NCBI GenBank assembly: GCA_964537505.1
Contig: CAZICK010000020.1
Coordinates: 1-47,951, forward strand
Origin: DAINBT01 sp036732785
GTDB lineage: Bacteria > Planctomycetota > Phycisphaerae > Sedimentisphaerales > SM23-30
DNA length: 47,951 nucleotides
Direction: 5' to 3'
This document shows, piece by piece, positions 33,116 to 42,161 of this stretch. Numbering within the stretch: position 1 is the first letter of the stretch; each line of letters starts with the position of its first letter. Position numbers and translations under genes: made by a program. The notes beneath the pieces are model-generated. The model was not told the DNA's origin. It was given only the letters and a program-made list of their open reading frames with translations, and did no database searches.

Positions 33116-33143
33116 CTCTGGCGGTAATGTGGCCGCCTGAGAG
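33116..33143 (+). promoter_or_regulatory. Hairpin in the rpoA leader
   Basis: CTCT-GGCGG (33116-33124) pairs with CCGCC-(TG)-AGAG (33133-33143) around an 8-nt loop with a two-base bulge. It lies 44 nt upstream of the rpoA start, in the spacer between rpsD and rpoA. TTGACA (33107-33112) precedes it but without a well-spaced -10 box. It could control rpoA expression; no trans factor is identified. Confidence 0.35.
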
Positions 33144-33186
33144 AGATATAACTGATGGTGGTTGCGGTGGCTTTGGAGGCCGAAAA

Positions 33187-34182
33187 ATGCGAATCAGGTG
33201 GCGCGGACTTGAGTTACCCACAAGGGTTGAATTGGATACCGGGGTGTCCACGGCAACTTACGGCAGGGTTTATATCGAACCCTTTGAACGCGGTTTTGGC
33301 ACGACCGTAGGTAACAGCTTACGCAGAATTTTGTTGTCTTCTCTAGAGGGAAGCGCTGTAACTTCCATTAAGATCAAGGGAGCCAGTCACGAATTTACTT
33401 CTTTGCCGGGTGTGGTCGAGGACATGACCGATATCGTGCTTAATGTCAAGTCCTTGGTGGTGAAACTGGATTGGGAATCCGATGAGCCAAAGACCATGCG
33501 CATTGACGTGAACAAAGCTGGTATCGTGACCGCTGCCGATATCAAAGCGGACCCTGCAATTACCATTATTAACGTAAACCAGGTGATTGCTACCTTGACC
33601 GAAAACGTAGAGTTTTCAATGGAAATGACGGTTCAAAAAGGTCGTGGGTATGTTCCTGCCGGAGAAGATGAGGATGTCTCGGAGCGGGAGTACGGTGTTA
33701 TTCCCGTTGACGCCATCTTTACGCCGGTGGTGCGTGTTCGTTATAAGACTGAAGAGACGCGTGTGGGTCAGAAAATTAACTATGATCGGTTAATCATGGA
33801 AATCTGGACCGACGGTACCATCGGACCGGAAATGGCTTTGGTGGAGTCGGCCAAAATATTACGCAAACATCTTGTACCTTTTGTAAATTACTTTGAGTTG
33901 GGCAAGGAACTTACCAGCCAGGTTCCTGAAGAGGCTGAAGAGATTGAATCCGATATTGACGAAGAACGGGAGCGAAAGCTTGCTATGCCCATCTCTGAAT
34001 TGAACTTGTCTGTACGGGCTTGTAACTGCCTGGAAATGGCCAAAATCGAAAGTGTTGGTCAATTGGCAGCTATGACTGAGAGTGATTTGCTGGCTCTGCG
34101 TAGTTTTGGAAAAACCAGCTTGCGAGAGGTAAGACGCAAACTGGAGGACTTGGGGCTCGATATAGAATTTGGTGAAAAATAA
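33187..34182 (+). CDS. rpoA: DNA-directed RNA polymerase subunit alpha
   Basis: RpoA dimerises to begin polymerase assembly and binds regulators through its C-terminal domain. ATG 33187 is chosen because GGAGG (33175-33179) is 7 nt upstream; the open frame back to 33127 is glycine-rich and not RpoA-like. The product has 331 residues. EPFERGFGTTVGNSLRRILL is the N-domain signature. An acidic linker (EEAEEIESDIDEERE) precedes the C-terminal domain, NLSVRACNCLEMAKIESVG. Confidence 0.97.
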   Translation: MRIRWRGLELPTRVELDTGVSTATYGRVYIEPFERGFGTTVGNSLRRILLSSLEGSAVTSIKIKGASHEFTSLPGVVEDMTDIVLNVKSLVVKLDWESDEPKTMRIDVNKAGIVTAADIKADPAITIINVNQVIATLTENVEFSMEMTVQKGRGYVPAGEDEDVSEREYGVIPVDAIFTPVVRVRYKTEETRVGQKINYDRLIMEIWTDGTIGPEMALVESAKILRKHLVPFVNYFELGKELTSQVPEEAEEIESDIDEERERKLAMPISELNLSVRACNCLEMAKIESVGQLAAMTESDLLALRSFGKTSLREVRRKLEDLGLDIEFGEK

Positions 34183-34219
34183 CTGGTAACGTGTTGTAAT
34201 ATAGACGAAGGAATGAAAT

Positions 34220-34819
34220 ATGCGACATCAGGTTTCAGGCAGGCATTTGGGGCGCACCGGGGCGCACCGCAGGGCGCTGCGGCGTAATTTGGCGGCGTCA
34301 TTATTTGAGCACGGGACAATCTCCACCACGATTGAAAAAGCTAAGTTTGTTCGCCCGTTTGCGGAAAAGCTTGTTACGTTGGCTAGGGACGGCTCACTTC
34401 ATGCCAGGCGCAGGGCGATAGCACTTTTGCAGGACCGGAATATTTGTGAAGTTGAGGATGGCGAACCGGTTAAAGTAACTACGGTTGTAAAAAAACTGTT
34501 TGAGGAAATTGGTCCACGCTTTGCCGAACGTAATGGCGGTTATACCAGAATTATTCGACTGCCTCTGCGACGCATAGGTGATAATGGCCAGTTGGCTATG
34601 TTGCAACTGGTGGGCGAAGCTGTGACCTCTTCTGTTAGAACCGCTGCCCCGGCCGAGCAACCTGTCGTTGATGTCACCGAACAGACTTCCATCGAAACAC
34701 CCCAGCAGCTTTCTACCGAATCCGGTGACCAGACGCCTGCCGAGAAAACGACGGTGATGAATGAGCAGGATCAGCCCGCTACTGATGAAGAGTCTGTGGA
34801 CCAAAAGGAGCCTTCATGA
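34220..34819 (+). CDS. rplQ: Ribosomal protein L17 with acidic C-terminal tail
   Basis: L17 is a 50S protein near the tunnel exit. The core (about 1-130) starts RHQVSGRHLGRTGAHRRA and contains FAERNGGYTRIIRLPLRR. After it comes a tail of about 65 residues rich in Glu, Gln, Thr, Ser and Pro, ending DEESVDQKEPS. The stop is TGA 34817-34819. The reading frame then continues for 27 more codons of similar acidic composition to TAA 34901-34903, suggesting that the tail was once, or sometimes still is, longer. Confidence 0.94.
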   Translation: MRHQVSGRHLGRTGAHRRALRRNLAASLFEHGTISTTIEKAKFVRPFAEKLVTLARDGSLHARRRAIALLQDRNICEVEDGEPVKVTTVVKKLFEEIGPRFAERNGGYTRIIRLPLRRIGDNGQLAMLQLVGEAVTSSVRTAAPAEQPVVDVTEQTSIETPQQLSTESGDQTPAEKTTVMNEQDQPATDEESVDQKEPS

Positions 34820-34903
34820 CAAGGACAGGAAGAAACTGCTTCCGAAATAAGCGAAGGCGAAGATGTGAGTAAAGACGAAGACTCCCAGAACAAAAACGAA
34901 TAA
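34820..34903 (+). other. In-frame acidic extension beyond the rplQ TGA stop
   Basis: Directly after the rplQ TGA, the same frame encodes QGQEETASE, then ISEGEDVSKDE and DSQNKNE before TAA. The composition (Glu, Asp, Ser, Gln, Lys; no hydrophobic run) matches the L17 tail. The context TGA-C is a leaky-stop type in E. coli. The sequence could reflect a recent nonsense mutation, a sequencing error or readthrough. No ribosome-binding site or start suggests an independent gene. Confidence 0.6.
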
Positions 34904-35011
34904 GCCCTAAAGCACCTGATGTCTCCAGGGTTGCTGAGCTTGGGTTTGTACACTCATCATAACGATACGTCTAATCCACTTTGAGATTCGGTACTTTATC
35001 AGAGGGTTTCT

Positions 35012-35431
35012 GTGGTGGCTGATGAATGCATATTTTGTCAGATTGTCGATGGTAGGATTCCTTGCACAAAACTTTTCGAGAATGATCAGGTTCTGGCTTT
35101 TCTCGACATCAACCCCTGGAGCGAGGGGCATTCCTTATTGGTTCCCAAAGTCCACTGTTCTCTGCTGGACCAGTGTTCTTCTTCGATAGTTTCGGCTGTG
35201 GCGCAGCACATAGGCCCATTGGCCCGTGCCATCGTTGGGGCTGTCGGAGCCGATGGTTATAACGTTTTGAATAACAATGGTCGCAGCGCCGGGCAATTAA
35301 TCGATCATGTTCACTTCCATATCATTCCACGCAACTCTGGCGACGGTATCATACAGCATGCCCCACAAGGCAAATATCAACCCGGTCGCATAGAAGAAAT
35401 TGCTGATATGGTTCGCGAGTCGCTAAAATAG
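35012..35431 (+). CDS. HIT-family nucleotide hydrolase
   Basis: The HIT motif H99-V-H101-F-H103 and the N-terminal CIFCQIVDGRIPCTKLFEND are typical of the bacterial Hint/HinT-like branch, which hydrolyses nucleoside phosphoramidates or related nucleotides. The protein has 139 residues. GTG 35012 and GTG 35015 are both possible starts, 5 and 8 nt after GAGGG. It ends the plus-strand cluster, about 110 nt after the readthrough stop of rplQ, and converges with the catabolic operon. The natural substrate cannot be inferred. Confidence 0.9.
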   Translation: MVADECIFCQIVDGRIPCTKLFENDQVLAFLDINPWSEGHSLLVPKVHCSLLDQCSSSIVSAVAQHIGPLARAIVGAVGADGYNVLNNNGRSAGQLIDHVHFHIIPRNSGDGIIQHAPQGKYQPGRIEEIADMVRESLK

Positions 35432-35437
35432 TGACAG

Positions 35438-35466
35438 TGACGGGGTCGGGGTATTATTCTCCGTCA
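35438..35466. terminator. Hairpin between converging genes
   Basis: TGACGG (35438-35443) pairs with CCGTCA (35461-35466) around a GT-rich loop, in the 49-nt gap between the HIT gene and the aldolase/SDR gene. It has no T-run on either side, so it is a weak candidate for a bidirectional terminator. Confidence 0.35.
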
Positions 35467-35480
35467 TTCCCGGATAAGTA

Positions 35481-37439
35481 CTATCGAACAATTGCCTGGC
35501 CGGCGTCTGCAACGAGTGTTTGGGCGGTTATCATGCGGGCTTTATCGGATGCCAGAAAAACGACGGCATCGGCAACGTCCTGACCCTTGATTTCACGTTT
35601 TAGTATAGTCTTATTGATGTAATAGGGGATGACTTCATCGGGGTTTATGCCGTACTTCCTGGCACATGCTTTTATGTATTGCGGATTCCAGATTTGTGAA
35701 CCTTCGAAGACATTGCCGGGACAAACCGAGTTAACCCGTATATTGTGTTGGCCCAGCTCTATAGCCCAGCCGCGAGCCATGTGCAGCTCGGCGGCTTTGG
35801 TAGCGTTATATGGAGTGTTGTCTTTGCTGGCTTCGATACCGGTTTTGGAGCTGATATTAATAATACTGCCTCCCATTTTTTGTCGGATCATAATTCTGGC
35901 TGCGGCCCTGGCCATAAGAAAATATCCGGTCAGGTTAACCTCCAGGGCAAACCGCCATTTATCCACCGGCAGGTCCACCAGCGGATATGCCGGAGCGACC
36001 CCGGCGGCGTTTACCAGGACATCTGCCCCGCCCCATTTGGTAAGTAATGCGTCGAATGCATCGTCAATGCAGGTTTCATCGGTTACGTTACAGTAAACTG
36101 TTATGGCACAAGCGTGGGGCAATTCTTTTTTTATGATGGAAACTGTTTGGTCGGCGGTTTTGGTGTCGATATCGAAAACACCTACCATAGCGCCGGCTCG
36201 TGCCAGCCCGACAGCTATGCTTCGACCCAGTCCGCTGCCAGCACCTGTAACTATGGCAACGCGATTTTTGAGATCTCCTGCCAGAGCGTCGGCGGTGAGT
36301 TGCCGCTGATAGCTTTGTGCCTCCCATTTGTTGATGAAATCCTGTTCACGTTTGGTCAGAGTTCTGAGACCGCCCAAACGAATGGCATTACTACGGATGA
36401 ACATAGAACCGATAACGATATTTTCGATGGTCCCAGTGGTTCTTGGATTGCCTACTACGAAAAGTCCCAACTTTTTGATTACAAACGCTGCAGGAGTGCG
36501 GTCTTCGGCAAGTTGTTTTTTGAATTTGTTGACGATGGTGTCATGGTCGTACTTGTCCAGCCACATAGCCGGTCCGTTGGCGTATATCATTTCGCCTGCC
36601 GACAAAGGCCCGGCCGCCAGTAACTTGGCAGCATCTTTTCGGGCCAGGAAGGTGGCAATGGTATTGTTCATACTGTGGCTGACGGTGGCATATTGTCCGG
36701 TTGCGGCAAAAATGGCGCCGCGGATGGCAAGTTTGGCGGCATTGATTTCAACTTGATCGATGGTTTTGATTTTGACTGTTTTTTGGCGGGGTAGTTTGGT
36801 TTTACAGATACGAACAGCCTTACGAACCAGGCGCAATCCACTATCGGCGGTAGCGGCGCTGACAAGCAAGCCGTGCTTATCCAGAAATAGTATGGCAGGA
36901 TCACGGCCGAAAGTTTCGCGATAATCGGCTGTCAGGCGGTATATCTTGCGGGCCAGCAAAAAACCTGAATCTGTGTATGGCACCCATAAAGGCGGGAGCT
37001 TTTCGTTTTTGAACAGTTTTTCTATTTGCGATTTACCGTTCCGGGCGTTCACATAAACGCTGACTGCCTGAGGATGTAAATGAATAACGTATCGGTCGAG
37101 TATTGCATGTAAATAAGTTTCTATAGATGGACGCAAGTGCGAAGGCATATTGTCATCGCAGGATAGAAGCAGACGCCGGGCCATTTCGTCTTCCCGCAGA
37201 TCGGGGTCCATCTGATTCAACGAGTTATCTTTAAGTATGCTCAGGACCGAATCCATTCTCAGGCGTCGCCAGCCCTTGTCGGTGGTCATCTCTTTGAGAG
37301 TTGTACCGCTGGTCTTGATATACATATATTTCCCGTCGGCGGTTTTTGCTGAGGTGTTACCACCGCCACCCTGAATCAGAGTACTATCCATGCCGGTGAC
37401 GTTTGAAATCCTGATAAGATCTTTTAGTGTTTTATTCAT
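35481..37439 (-). CDS. Bifunctional class II aldolase / short-chain dehydrogenase
   Basis: The N-terminal part (1-~380) is a class II aldolase: GGGGNTSAK (24-32) and the zinc-binding HLH (120-122) in VIHLHPQAVSVYV. The C-terminal part (~390-652) is a short-chain dehydrogenase: TGAGSGLG (398-405), NAAG (477-480), S530, Y544 and K548. This domain order is that of RhaD/RhaEW-type proteins, which split L-rhamnulose 1-phosphate into dihydroxyacetone phosphate and L-lactaldehyde and oxidise the latter with NAD to lactate. The neighbouring FucI-like isomerase leaves L-fuculose 1-phosphate as an alternative substrate. It is the last gene of the leftward operon. Confidence 0.9.
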   Translation of the reverse strand: MNKTLKDLIRISNVTGMDSTLIQGGGGNTSAKTADGKYMYIKTSGTTLKEMTTDKGWRRLRMDSVLSILKDNSLNQMDPDLREDEMARRLLLSCDDNMPSHLRPSIETYLHAILDRYVIHLHPQAVSVYVNARNGKSQIEKLFKNEKLPPLWVPYTDSGFLLARKIYRLTADYRETFGRDPAILFLDKHGLLVSAATADSGLRLVRKAVRICKTKLPRQKTVKIKTIDQVEINAAKLAIRGAIFAATGQYATVSHSMNNTIATFLARKDAAKLLAAGPLSAGEMIYANGPAMWLDKYDHDTIVNKFKKQLAEDRTPAAFVIKKLGLFVVGNPRTTGTIENIVIGSMFIRSNAIRLGGLRTLTKREQDFINKWEAQSYQRQLTADALAGDLKNRVAIVTGAGSGLGRSIAVGLARAGAMVGVFDIDTKTADQTVSIIKKELPHACAITVYCNVTDETCIDDAFDALLTKWGGADVLVNAAGVAPAYPLVDLPVDKWRFALEVNLTGYFLMARAAARIMIRQKMGGSIINISSKTGIEASKDNTPYNATKAAELHMARGWAIELGQHNIRVNSVCPGNVFEGSQIWNPQYIKACARKYGINPDEVIPYYINKTILKREIKGQDVADAVVFLASDKARMITAQTLVADAGQAIVR

Positions 37440-37531
37440 TATTTACAAGAAATCCTTTCTTAGCCTCGCGCATAAGCGACATACAAGAAAAAAGTGCGAT
37501 AAATATAGCCGCGTAAGCGAAATCCATCCTT

Positions 37532-39208
37532 TTACCTGTTCGAAATTTCAAGAAGCTTCTTTTCGGCGTCTCGATTCCAAAAACCACCGGAAAGACAATT
37601 CCCAACTTCGGGAAGCTGTTGAGCCAGTTTGTCCAGAGTAGTCAGGCCCAATTTTTTACAGCTCGGATAGACAATTATTTTACCGGGAATCTGTTGGCTT
37701 TCGACTGCTCGGATGCCCTCGACGGCCCCATCGAGACCGCAAACGGCCGCTACAGAAAGATTGGTGTTAAGCTTACCGGATTCCACCTTTTGCAGAACCA
37801 TTTTCATGTCGTCCAGCGTGGAACCACTGGTACCTATAAAATACATTTGTTTTTCAATATAGCGTTGCAGATCTATTTGGCAGGTGTCACCAGCCGGTAT
37901 GCCGGCGAAAATGTTTATAATGGCGCCGTTGGCAGCAATGTTGACAGTATCGGCGATAAGCCTGGCTTGCGGCACCATCAGTACCGCATAGCTGATCTCC
38001 TCGTTAGGCCGGTCCTTTAATGGGTTATATGGCCGATAATTGATATTATTTTTTTGTGCCAGCGGCTTGGCAATTTTATTCAGTGTAGTCAGACGCTGCT
38101 CATCAAGATCGCCCGCCCAGACAGTTACATCTTCCACGCCCTGGCAAATATTTCTTATTACGTGCATCATGCCCATCGGACCGCCGGCGCCGATAACGTT
38201 AATTTTGTCGCCCTTGCGGATTTCGCCGTTGCGTGGAATGCGACCTGTGGCATCTGCCGGGTCCGAGGTTGTAGTGCCGATTATGCGAATACCGCCGTAG
38301 TGCACCCGGCCGACAGGGGTAACAACGTTACGATCCAATTTGCCGCCGCATAATATAATGTTCAAAAACCCTTGCGGAGCCAGTTTTGCGAACAAAGATT
38401 CCAACGTTTCGGGGTTGGCTCCGAAATAGAGAATATCATCAAAACTGCCGTCAGAAAGGTCGTCTATATTTTTCTTTTTTATAACTGGGATATCTGTTTC
38501 ACTTTTTGGTTTTTGTGCAAACACCCAGGCTACGCTACCTATTTTGCTGTATTTGTTCGCCAGAAACTTTTTCAAAACAGCCGAGTCGAATTTGAATTCA
38601 GCCACTACCAGCATTTTACTTTTTGGTTTTAGTCCGATGCCTTCCTTTACGGCATAGGCATCTTCCACACAGGCCCACGGTTCGACCAGCCCGATAGAGG
38701 CGGCGGAAAGCTCTTCAGATGCGTCGATTAAAAGTAACTCGCCTTGCGGCGAGGTAATGACTCTCTCATCCATTAACACATATTCCTGCAGAGCGCCTTC
38801 GAAGTTGTATCCCAAAGACGCATTGGAACTGGCGGTGGCCAGCCAGCGGTAATCGGTCTGCACTAGATAACGTTTGCCGACGCTTACGCTGTCAACACCT
38901 TCTCCAACCGCACAAACCCTGACGACTGCTTCATGGCCGGGGACGGTGGGGTTTTTGCCCGGCACATAGCTGGGTATCGTTTTGAGAATCTCCGGTTCGA
39001 TGCCGGAGACGATATCACCTTTGCGGACATGGCTGGAAAACTGTTTGAGAAGTTTCAGGTCGGAAAAACACAGACCTACCGCTTCCACCCGGCAAAGAAT
39101 CTGATGTGCTCCGGGTAGGGTAACTTCTTTGGTCCTGTTCAATGTCAATTTATCCGGACCAATAAGTTGAACGGCATTTTGCGTTTTGGGAATCTCGTTG
39201 TTTGCCAT
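37532..39208 (-). CDS. Long zinc-type dehydrogenase with two Rossmann-like domains
   Basis: The N-terminal GroES-like part has C47 (GLCFSD), GHE (91-93) and EPWAC (176-180), the usual zinc ligands of medium-chain dehydrogenases. At 558 residues it is about 200 longer than that family. Two nucleotide-binding-like regions follow: ~197-315 without a glycine motif and ~335-515 with VIGAGGPMG (338-346). The structural zinc lobe with four cysteines is missing. ATG 39208 is chosen because AGGAG is about 8 nt upstream; the frame opens at 39250. It probably oxidises or reduces a sugar or aldehyde intermediate; the exact reaction is unknown. Confidence 0.8.
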   Translation of the reverse strand: MANNEIPKTQNAVQLIGPDKLTLNRTKEVTLPGAHQILCRVEAVGLCFSDLKLLKQFSSHVRKGDIVSGIEPEILKTIPSYVPGKNPTVPGHEAVVRVCAVGEGVDSVSVGKRYLVQTDYRWLATASSNASLGYNFEGALQEYVLMDERVITSPQGELLLIDASEELSAASIGLVEPWACVEDAYAVKEGIGLKPKSKMLVVAEFKFDSAVLKKFLANKYSKIGSVAWVFAQKPKSETDIPVIKKKNIDDLSDGSFDDILYFGANPETLESLFAKLAPQGFLNIILCGGKLDRNVVTPVGRVHYGGIRIIGTTTSDPADATGRIPRNGEIRKGDKINVIGAGGPMGMMHVIRNICQGVEDVTVWAGDLDEQRLTTLNKIAKPLAQKNNINYRPYNPLKDRPNEEISYAVLMVPQARLIADTVNIAANGAIINIFAGIPAGDTCQIDLQRYIEKQMYFIGTSGSTLDDMKMVLQKVESGKLNTNLSVAAVCGLDGAVEGIRAVESQQIPGKIIVYPSCKKLGLTTLDKLAQQLPEVGNCLSGGFWNRDAEKKLLEISNR

Positions 39209-39269
39209 CAAAAAAACTCCTGTATTAACCGGTATCGGGCACATTTGCACTAAGCTTGGCAGGTAAGTG

Positions 39270-40601
39270 TCATTTTACCACTTTTTGAAATTCGTCAAGT
39301 ATCTCTGTGGGGGTGCTGTTTTGGTCAAACTTACCCAGGTATTTTTCGTGAGTCGGTTGAACGGTCTTTCCGATCTTTTCATAAAAGTCGTTTTTAGCGG
39401 CCGTATCTGGAAAATGATTTATTGCCCATTCGCTGGTGTATCCCAATTGTGCTTGACGTTGCAGTATGGAATGGGCATATACGATATGGGCGCCTTTGAG
39501 AAATACCGGCAGCAGCCGCGATAGTTCCCGGCTGGCAAAGTCATCGACGAATTTTTGTCCGGGACTGTTCATTTCAGTACCGACCACCACCGGCAGATGT
39601 AATTTCTGGGCCAGCTCTACGACATAAAAAAGATTTTCTGCTTTTTCATCTTTTACGCCCGGCGTATAATTGCGATCGGGAACGATATTAATAGCTCCCA
39701 CGCCACTGCTCATGGCGATTTCCAGCAGTTTTTCGATTTCCTGTTCACCCCGGCTGGTACCGTCCAGCCATGTGAGGGTGGGAATAGCGCCGGCGGCAAG
39801 GACAAACTCATTCGTCTGGTCCATGCGTGGAAACGAGCCTTTGTCTGGCTGGACATAGCCTGATCCGCCGCGTTTCATGGTTTTAGTTCGGATCAGGTTG
39901 AGCAGATCGCGACTTTCCGGCATATCGCTTTTCTGCACAGAATCTCCCAGTTTCCCAGACCAGAAATCAACCAATTTCCGATCGTCTGGGAAAACCGACC
40001 GGGCTTTACGGGCGTATGCCAGGCATATATGACGCTCGGTAGCATTGCTGGCCGGGGTAAGCGGCAGCACATCGTTTTCGTAATCCAGTTCTACTGGTTG
40101 CAGATAATCATTTACACGATTCATCAACTTAATATTTCGTTGTTGAGCGGTTTGACGAAGGTTCGCCAAAAACTGCCCTGCATCTCCTGATAATCTGGCT
40201 TGCGGAAATCCCATGCCCATGTGGTAGGTAATGCCCGGTTCGCCGGGCGAGGTGATTTCTTTGTCGGCAAATTCGGGCACATAAACTCGGGTTTCCATGC
40301 CGACGCAAGCTTTGAGATTCAGCAAAGCAGCCGCTGCCAGGAACTCGTCCAGTCCGTCCAGGACATCAAAATCCACGATCCCGACAACTTCTAACCCTGC
40401 CTTGTAGGCCCGCCAGGCATATTCACACGGTGAGTAGCCGTAGCTGTTGTAGGAGAAAAACGTATGACAATGAAGGTTTATTGCGGAGCAGGGCGGGGCG
40501 GGAGTGACTTGCCCTGCTTGCATTTTTTCCCATAGCCGCCGCAGAGCTTGTCTTCTTTCGGCAGGGTCGAAACTGCTAAGTTTGTGCTCCATGTTCTCCA
40601 T
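39270..40601 (-). CDS. PHP-domain metal-dependent hydrolase
   Basis: The protein has 443 residues. The metal-binding opening motif NLHCHTFFSYNSYGYSP (H44, H46) is followed by GIVDFDVLDGLDEF (D77/D79) and GMETRVYVPEF (E103), as in the PHP phosphoesterase fold. Late residues GTEMNSPGQKFVDDF and VYAHSI could complete the metal centre. It lies between kinase and dehydrogenase genes with small gaps (24 nt from the kinase stop), so it is probably part of the pathway, perhaps as a sugar-phosphate phosphatase or lactonase-like enzyme. The substrate is not identifiable. Confidence 0.75.
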   Translation of the reverse strand: MENMEHKLSSFDPAERRQALRRLWEKMQAGQVTPAPPCSAINLHCHTFFSYNSYGYSPCEYAWRAYKAGLEVVGIVDFDVLDGLDEFLAAAALLNLKACVGMETRVYVPEFADKEITSPGEPGITYHMGMGFPQARLSGDAGQFLANLRQTAQQRNIKLMNRVNDYLQPVELDYENDVLPLTPASNATERHICLAYARKARSVFPDDRKLVDFWSGKLGDSVQKSDMPESRDLLNLIRTKTMKRGGSGYVQPDKGSFPRMDQTNEFVLAAGAIPTLTWLDGTSRGEQEIEKLLEIAMSSGVGAINIVPDRNYTPGVKDEKAENLFYVVELAQKLHLPVVVGTEMNSPGQKFVDDFASRELSRLLPVFLKGAHIVYAHSILQRQAQLGYTSEWAINHFPDTAAKNDFYEKIGKTVQPTHEKYLGKFDQNSTPTEILDEFQKVVK

Positions 40602-40625
40602 CAGTGAAGGCTTACATTGCTTGTT

Positions 40626-42101
40626 TCACCAGGTAATTTTTTTATATTCGGTATCCCATGTCTGCTGGTTGGCAGGCAGGTATTTTTTTAACGGATACGA
40701 ATTACGGATGATTTCTTTGCCTTGGCTTAGCGATGCTATTTGTCCGGTTGCTTTGGCCTGCATGATAATATTACCGCAAGCCGTGGCCTCAATCGGCCCG
40801 GTGATCACTTCTTTGCCGGTGGCGTTGGCGGCAAATTGGCAGAGCAGCTCATTTTGTATGCCGCCGCCCACGATATGCAGGACATCCACCTCTTGACCCC
40901 TGATTTCTTCGAGTTTATTAAGAACCCAACGGTACTTGAACGCCAAGCTTTCCAGAACTGCCCGAATCATCTGACCTTTTTCGTCGATGGTTTTCTGACC
41001 GGTTTGTTTCAGATAACGATTGATTTTCGCCGGCATCTCCCCCGGCGCGAGAAACTCATTATAATCGATATTGATTTTTGCGACAAACGGTTCGGATTGT
41101 TGTGCCATCTCGGTCAGTTCGCCGTAAGACAGCTCATCGCCGTGTTTGAGCCATTCGCGACGACATTCCTGAACCAGCCACATTCCCATCAGGTTTTTCA
41201 GCAGTCGGATCGTGTTATTTACGCCGCCCTCGTTGGTAAACTCATATTCGAATGTCTTGTCGTTTATTATTGCTTTGGGTATTTCCAGTCCCATCAGGCT
41301 CCATGTTCCACTTGAGATATACGCCCAGTTGTTGCTGTTGCTCGCGACAGGAACGCCGACTACCGCACAGGCCGTATCGTGGGAGCCGACCGCGATAACC
41401 GGAATCGCATCGCATCCAAGTTCTCCGGACAGATCGTTTGTCAGTTGCCCGACTACTGTACAGGGCTGGACAATCTCAGGCATGATTCCCAACGGCAGAT
41501 TGAGCTTGTCAAAAACCGCCCGGGACCATCGCCCTGTTTTCATATCCAACAGTTGTGAGGTACTGGCCAGGGTGTATTCACTGAAAATTTTGCCGCACAG
41601 ATGATATGCGACCAGATCCGCGGTGAAGATCAAATTCCTGGCACGTGCCAGACTGGGTGAATTTGCCAAACGCATCACCAACAACTGATAAACGGAATTT
41701 ATCTGCATAAACTGGATGCCGGTGTGGGCGTAAATATCCCTTTTGGGCATAAGCTCGAAGGCTTTCTCCAGTATGCCGTTAGTGCGACCGTCTCGATAAT
41801 GGTAGGGGTTTTCGATCAGTGAGCCGTTTTTGTCGATGAGACCGAAATCCACGCCCCAGCTATCGATGCCAATTCCCGCCACGTTGCCGTCGCTTTGTTT
41901 TACCGCCAGACCGATTCCGGTCTTGATTTCGGTCATCAGCTTGGGAAAGTTCCAGCGGATCGATCCGTCCTGTTCCAGCGGACTGTTGGCAAAGCGATGA
42001 ACCTCGAACAAGTTGAGGTTTTCGGCTGTAAGCGTGGCAAGCATGACTCGGCCGCTTTCCGCTCCGAGATCGACAGCAATGTATTGTTTACTATCAGCCA
42101 T
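40626..42101 (-). CDS. rhaB: FGGY-family carbohydrate kinase, rhamnulokinase-like
   Basis: The kinase has the two-lobed FGGY/actin-like fold. AVDLGAESGRVM binds phosphate of ATP, and GIDSWGVDFGLID, HYRDGRT, GSHDTACAVVG and SSGTWSLMGLE are motifs of the RhaB branch, as is the region NEGGVNNTIRLLKNLMG. It would phosphorylate L-rhamnulose at O1, or L-fuculose given the adjacent isomerase. ATG 42101 (third codon of the longest frame) is chosen because AGGAA lies about 9 nt upstream. The product has 491 residues. Confidence 0.88.
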   Translation of the reverse strand: MADSKQYIAVDLGAESGRVMLATLTAENLNLFEVHRFANSPLEQDGSIRWNFPKLMTEIKTGIGLAVKQSDGNVAGIGIDSWGVDFGLIDKNGSLIENPYHYRDGRTNGILEKAFELMPKRDIYAHTGIQFMQINSVYQLLVMRLANSPSLARARNLIFTADLVAYHLCGKIFSEYTLASTSQLLDMKTGRWSRAVFDKLNLPLGIMPEIVQPCTVVGQLTNDLSGELGCDAIPVIAVGSHDTACAVVGVPVASNSNNWAYISSGTWSLMGLEIPKAIINDKTFEYEFTNEGGVNNTIRLLKNLMGMWLVQECRREWLKHGDELSYGELTEMAQQSEPFVAKINIDYNEFLAPGEMPAKINRYLKQTGQKTIDEKGQMIRAVLESLAFKYRWVLNKLEEIRGQEVDVLHIVGGGIQNELLCQFAANATGKEVITGPIEATACGNIIMQAKATGQIASLSQGKEIIRNSYPLKKYLPANQQTWDTEYKKITW

Positions 42102-42161
42102 TGTCATATTTCCTGTTAGTGCCGATAAGAATATTTGGGTGTGTCGTTGTACACTATAGTA

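Noticed and set aside
34817..34819. TGA in rplQ as selenocysteine
   Set aside because: It lies in a disordered acidic tail with no redox motif, and no selenocysteine insertion stem-loop is evident nearby.
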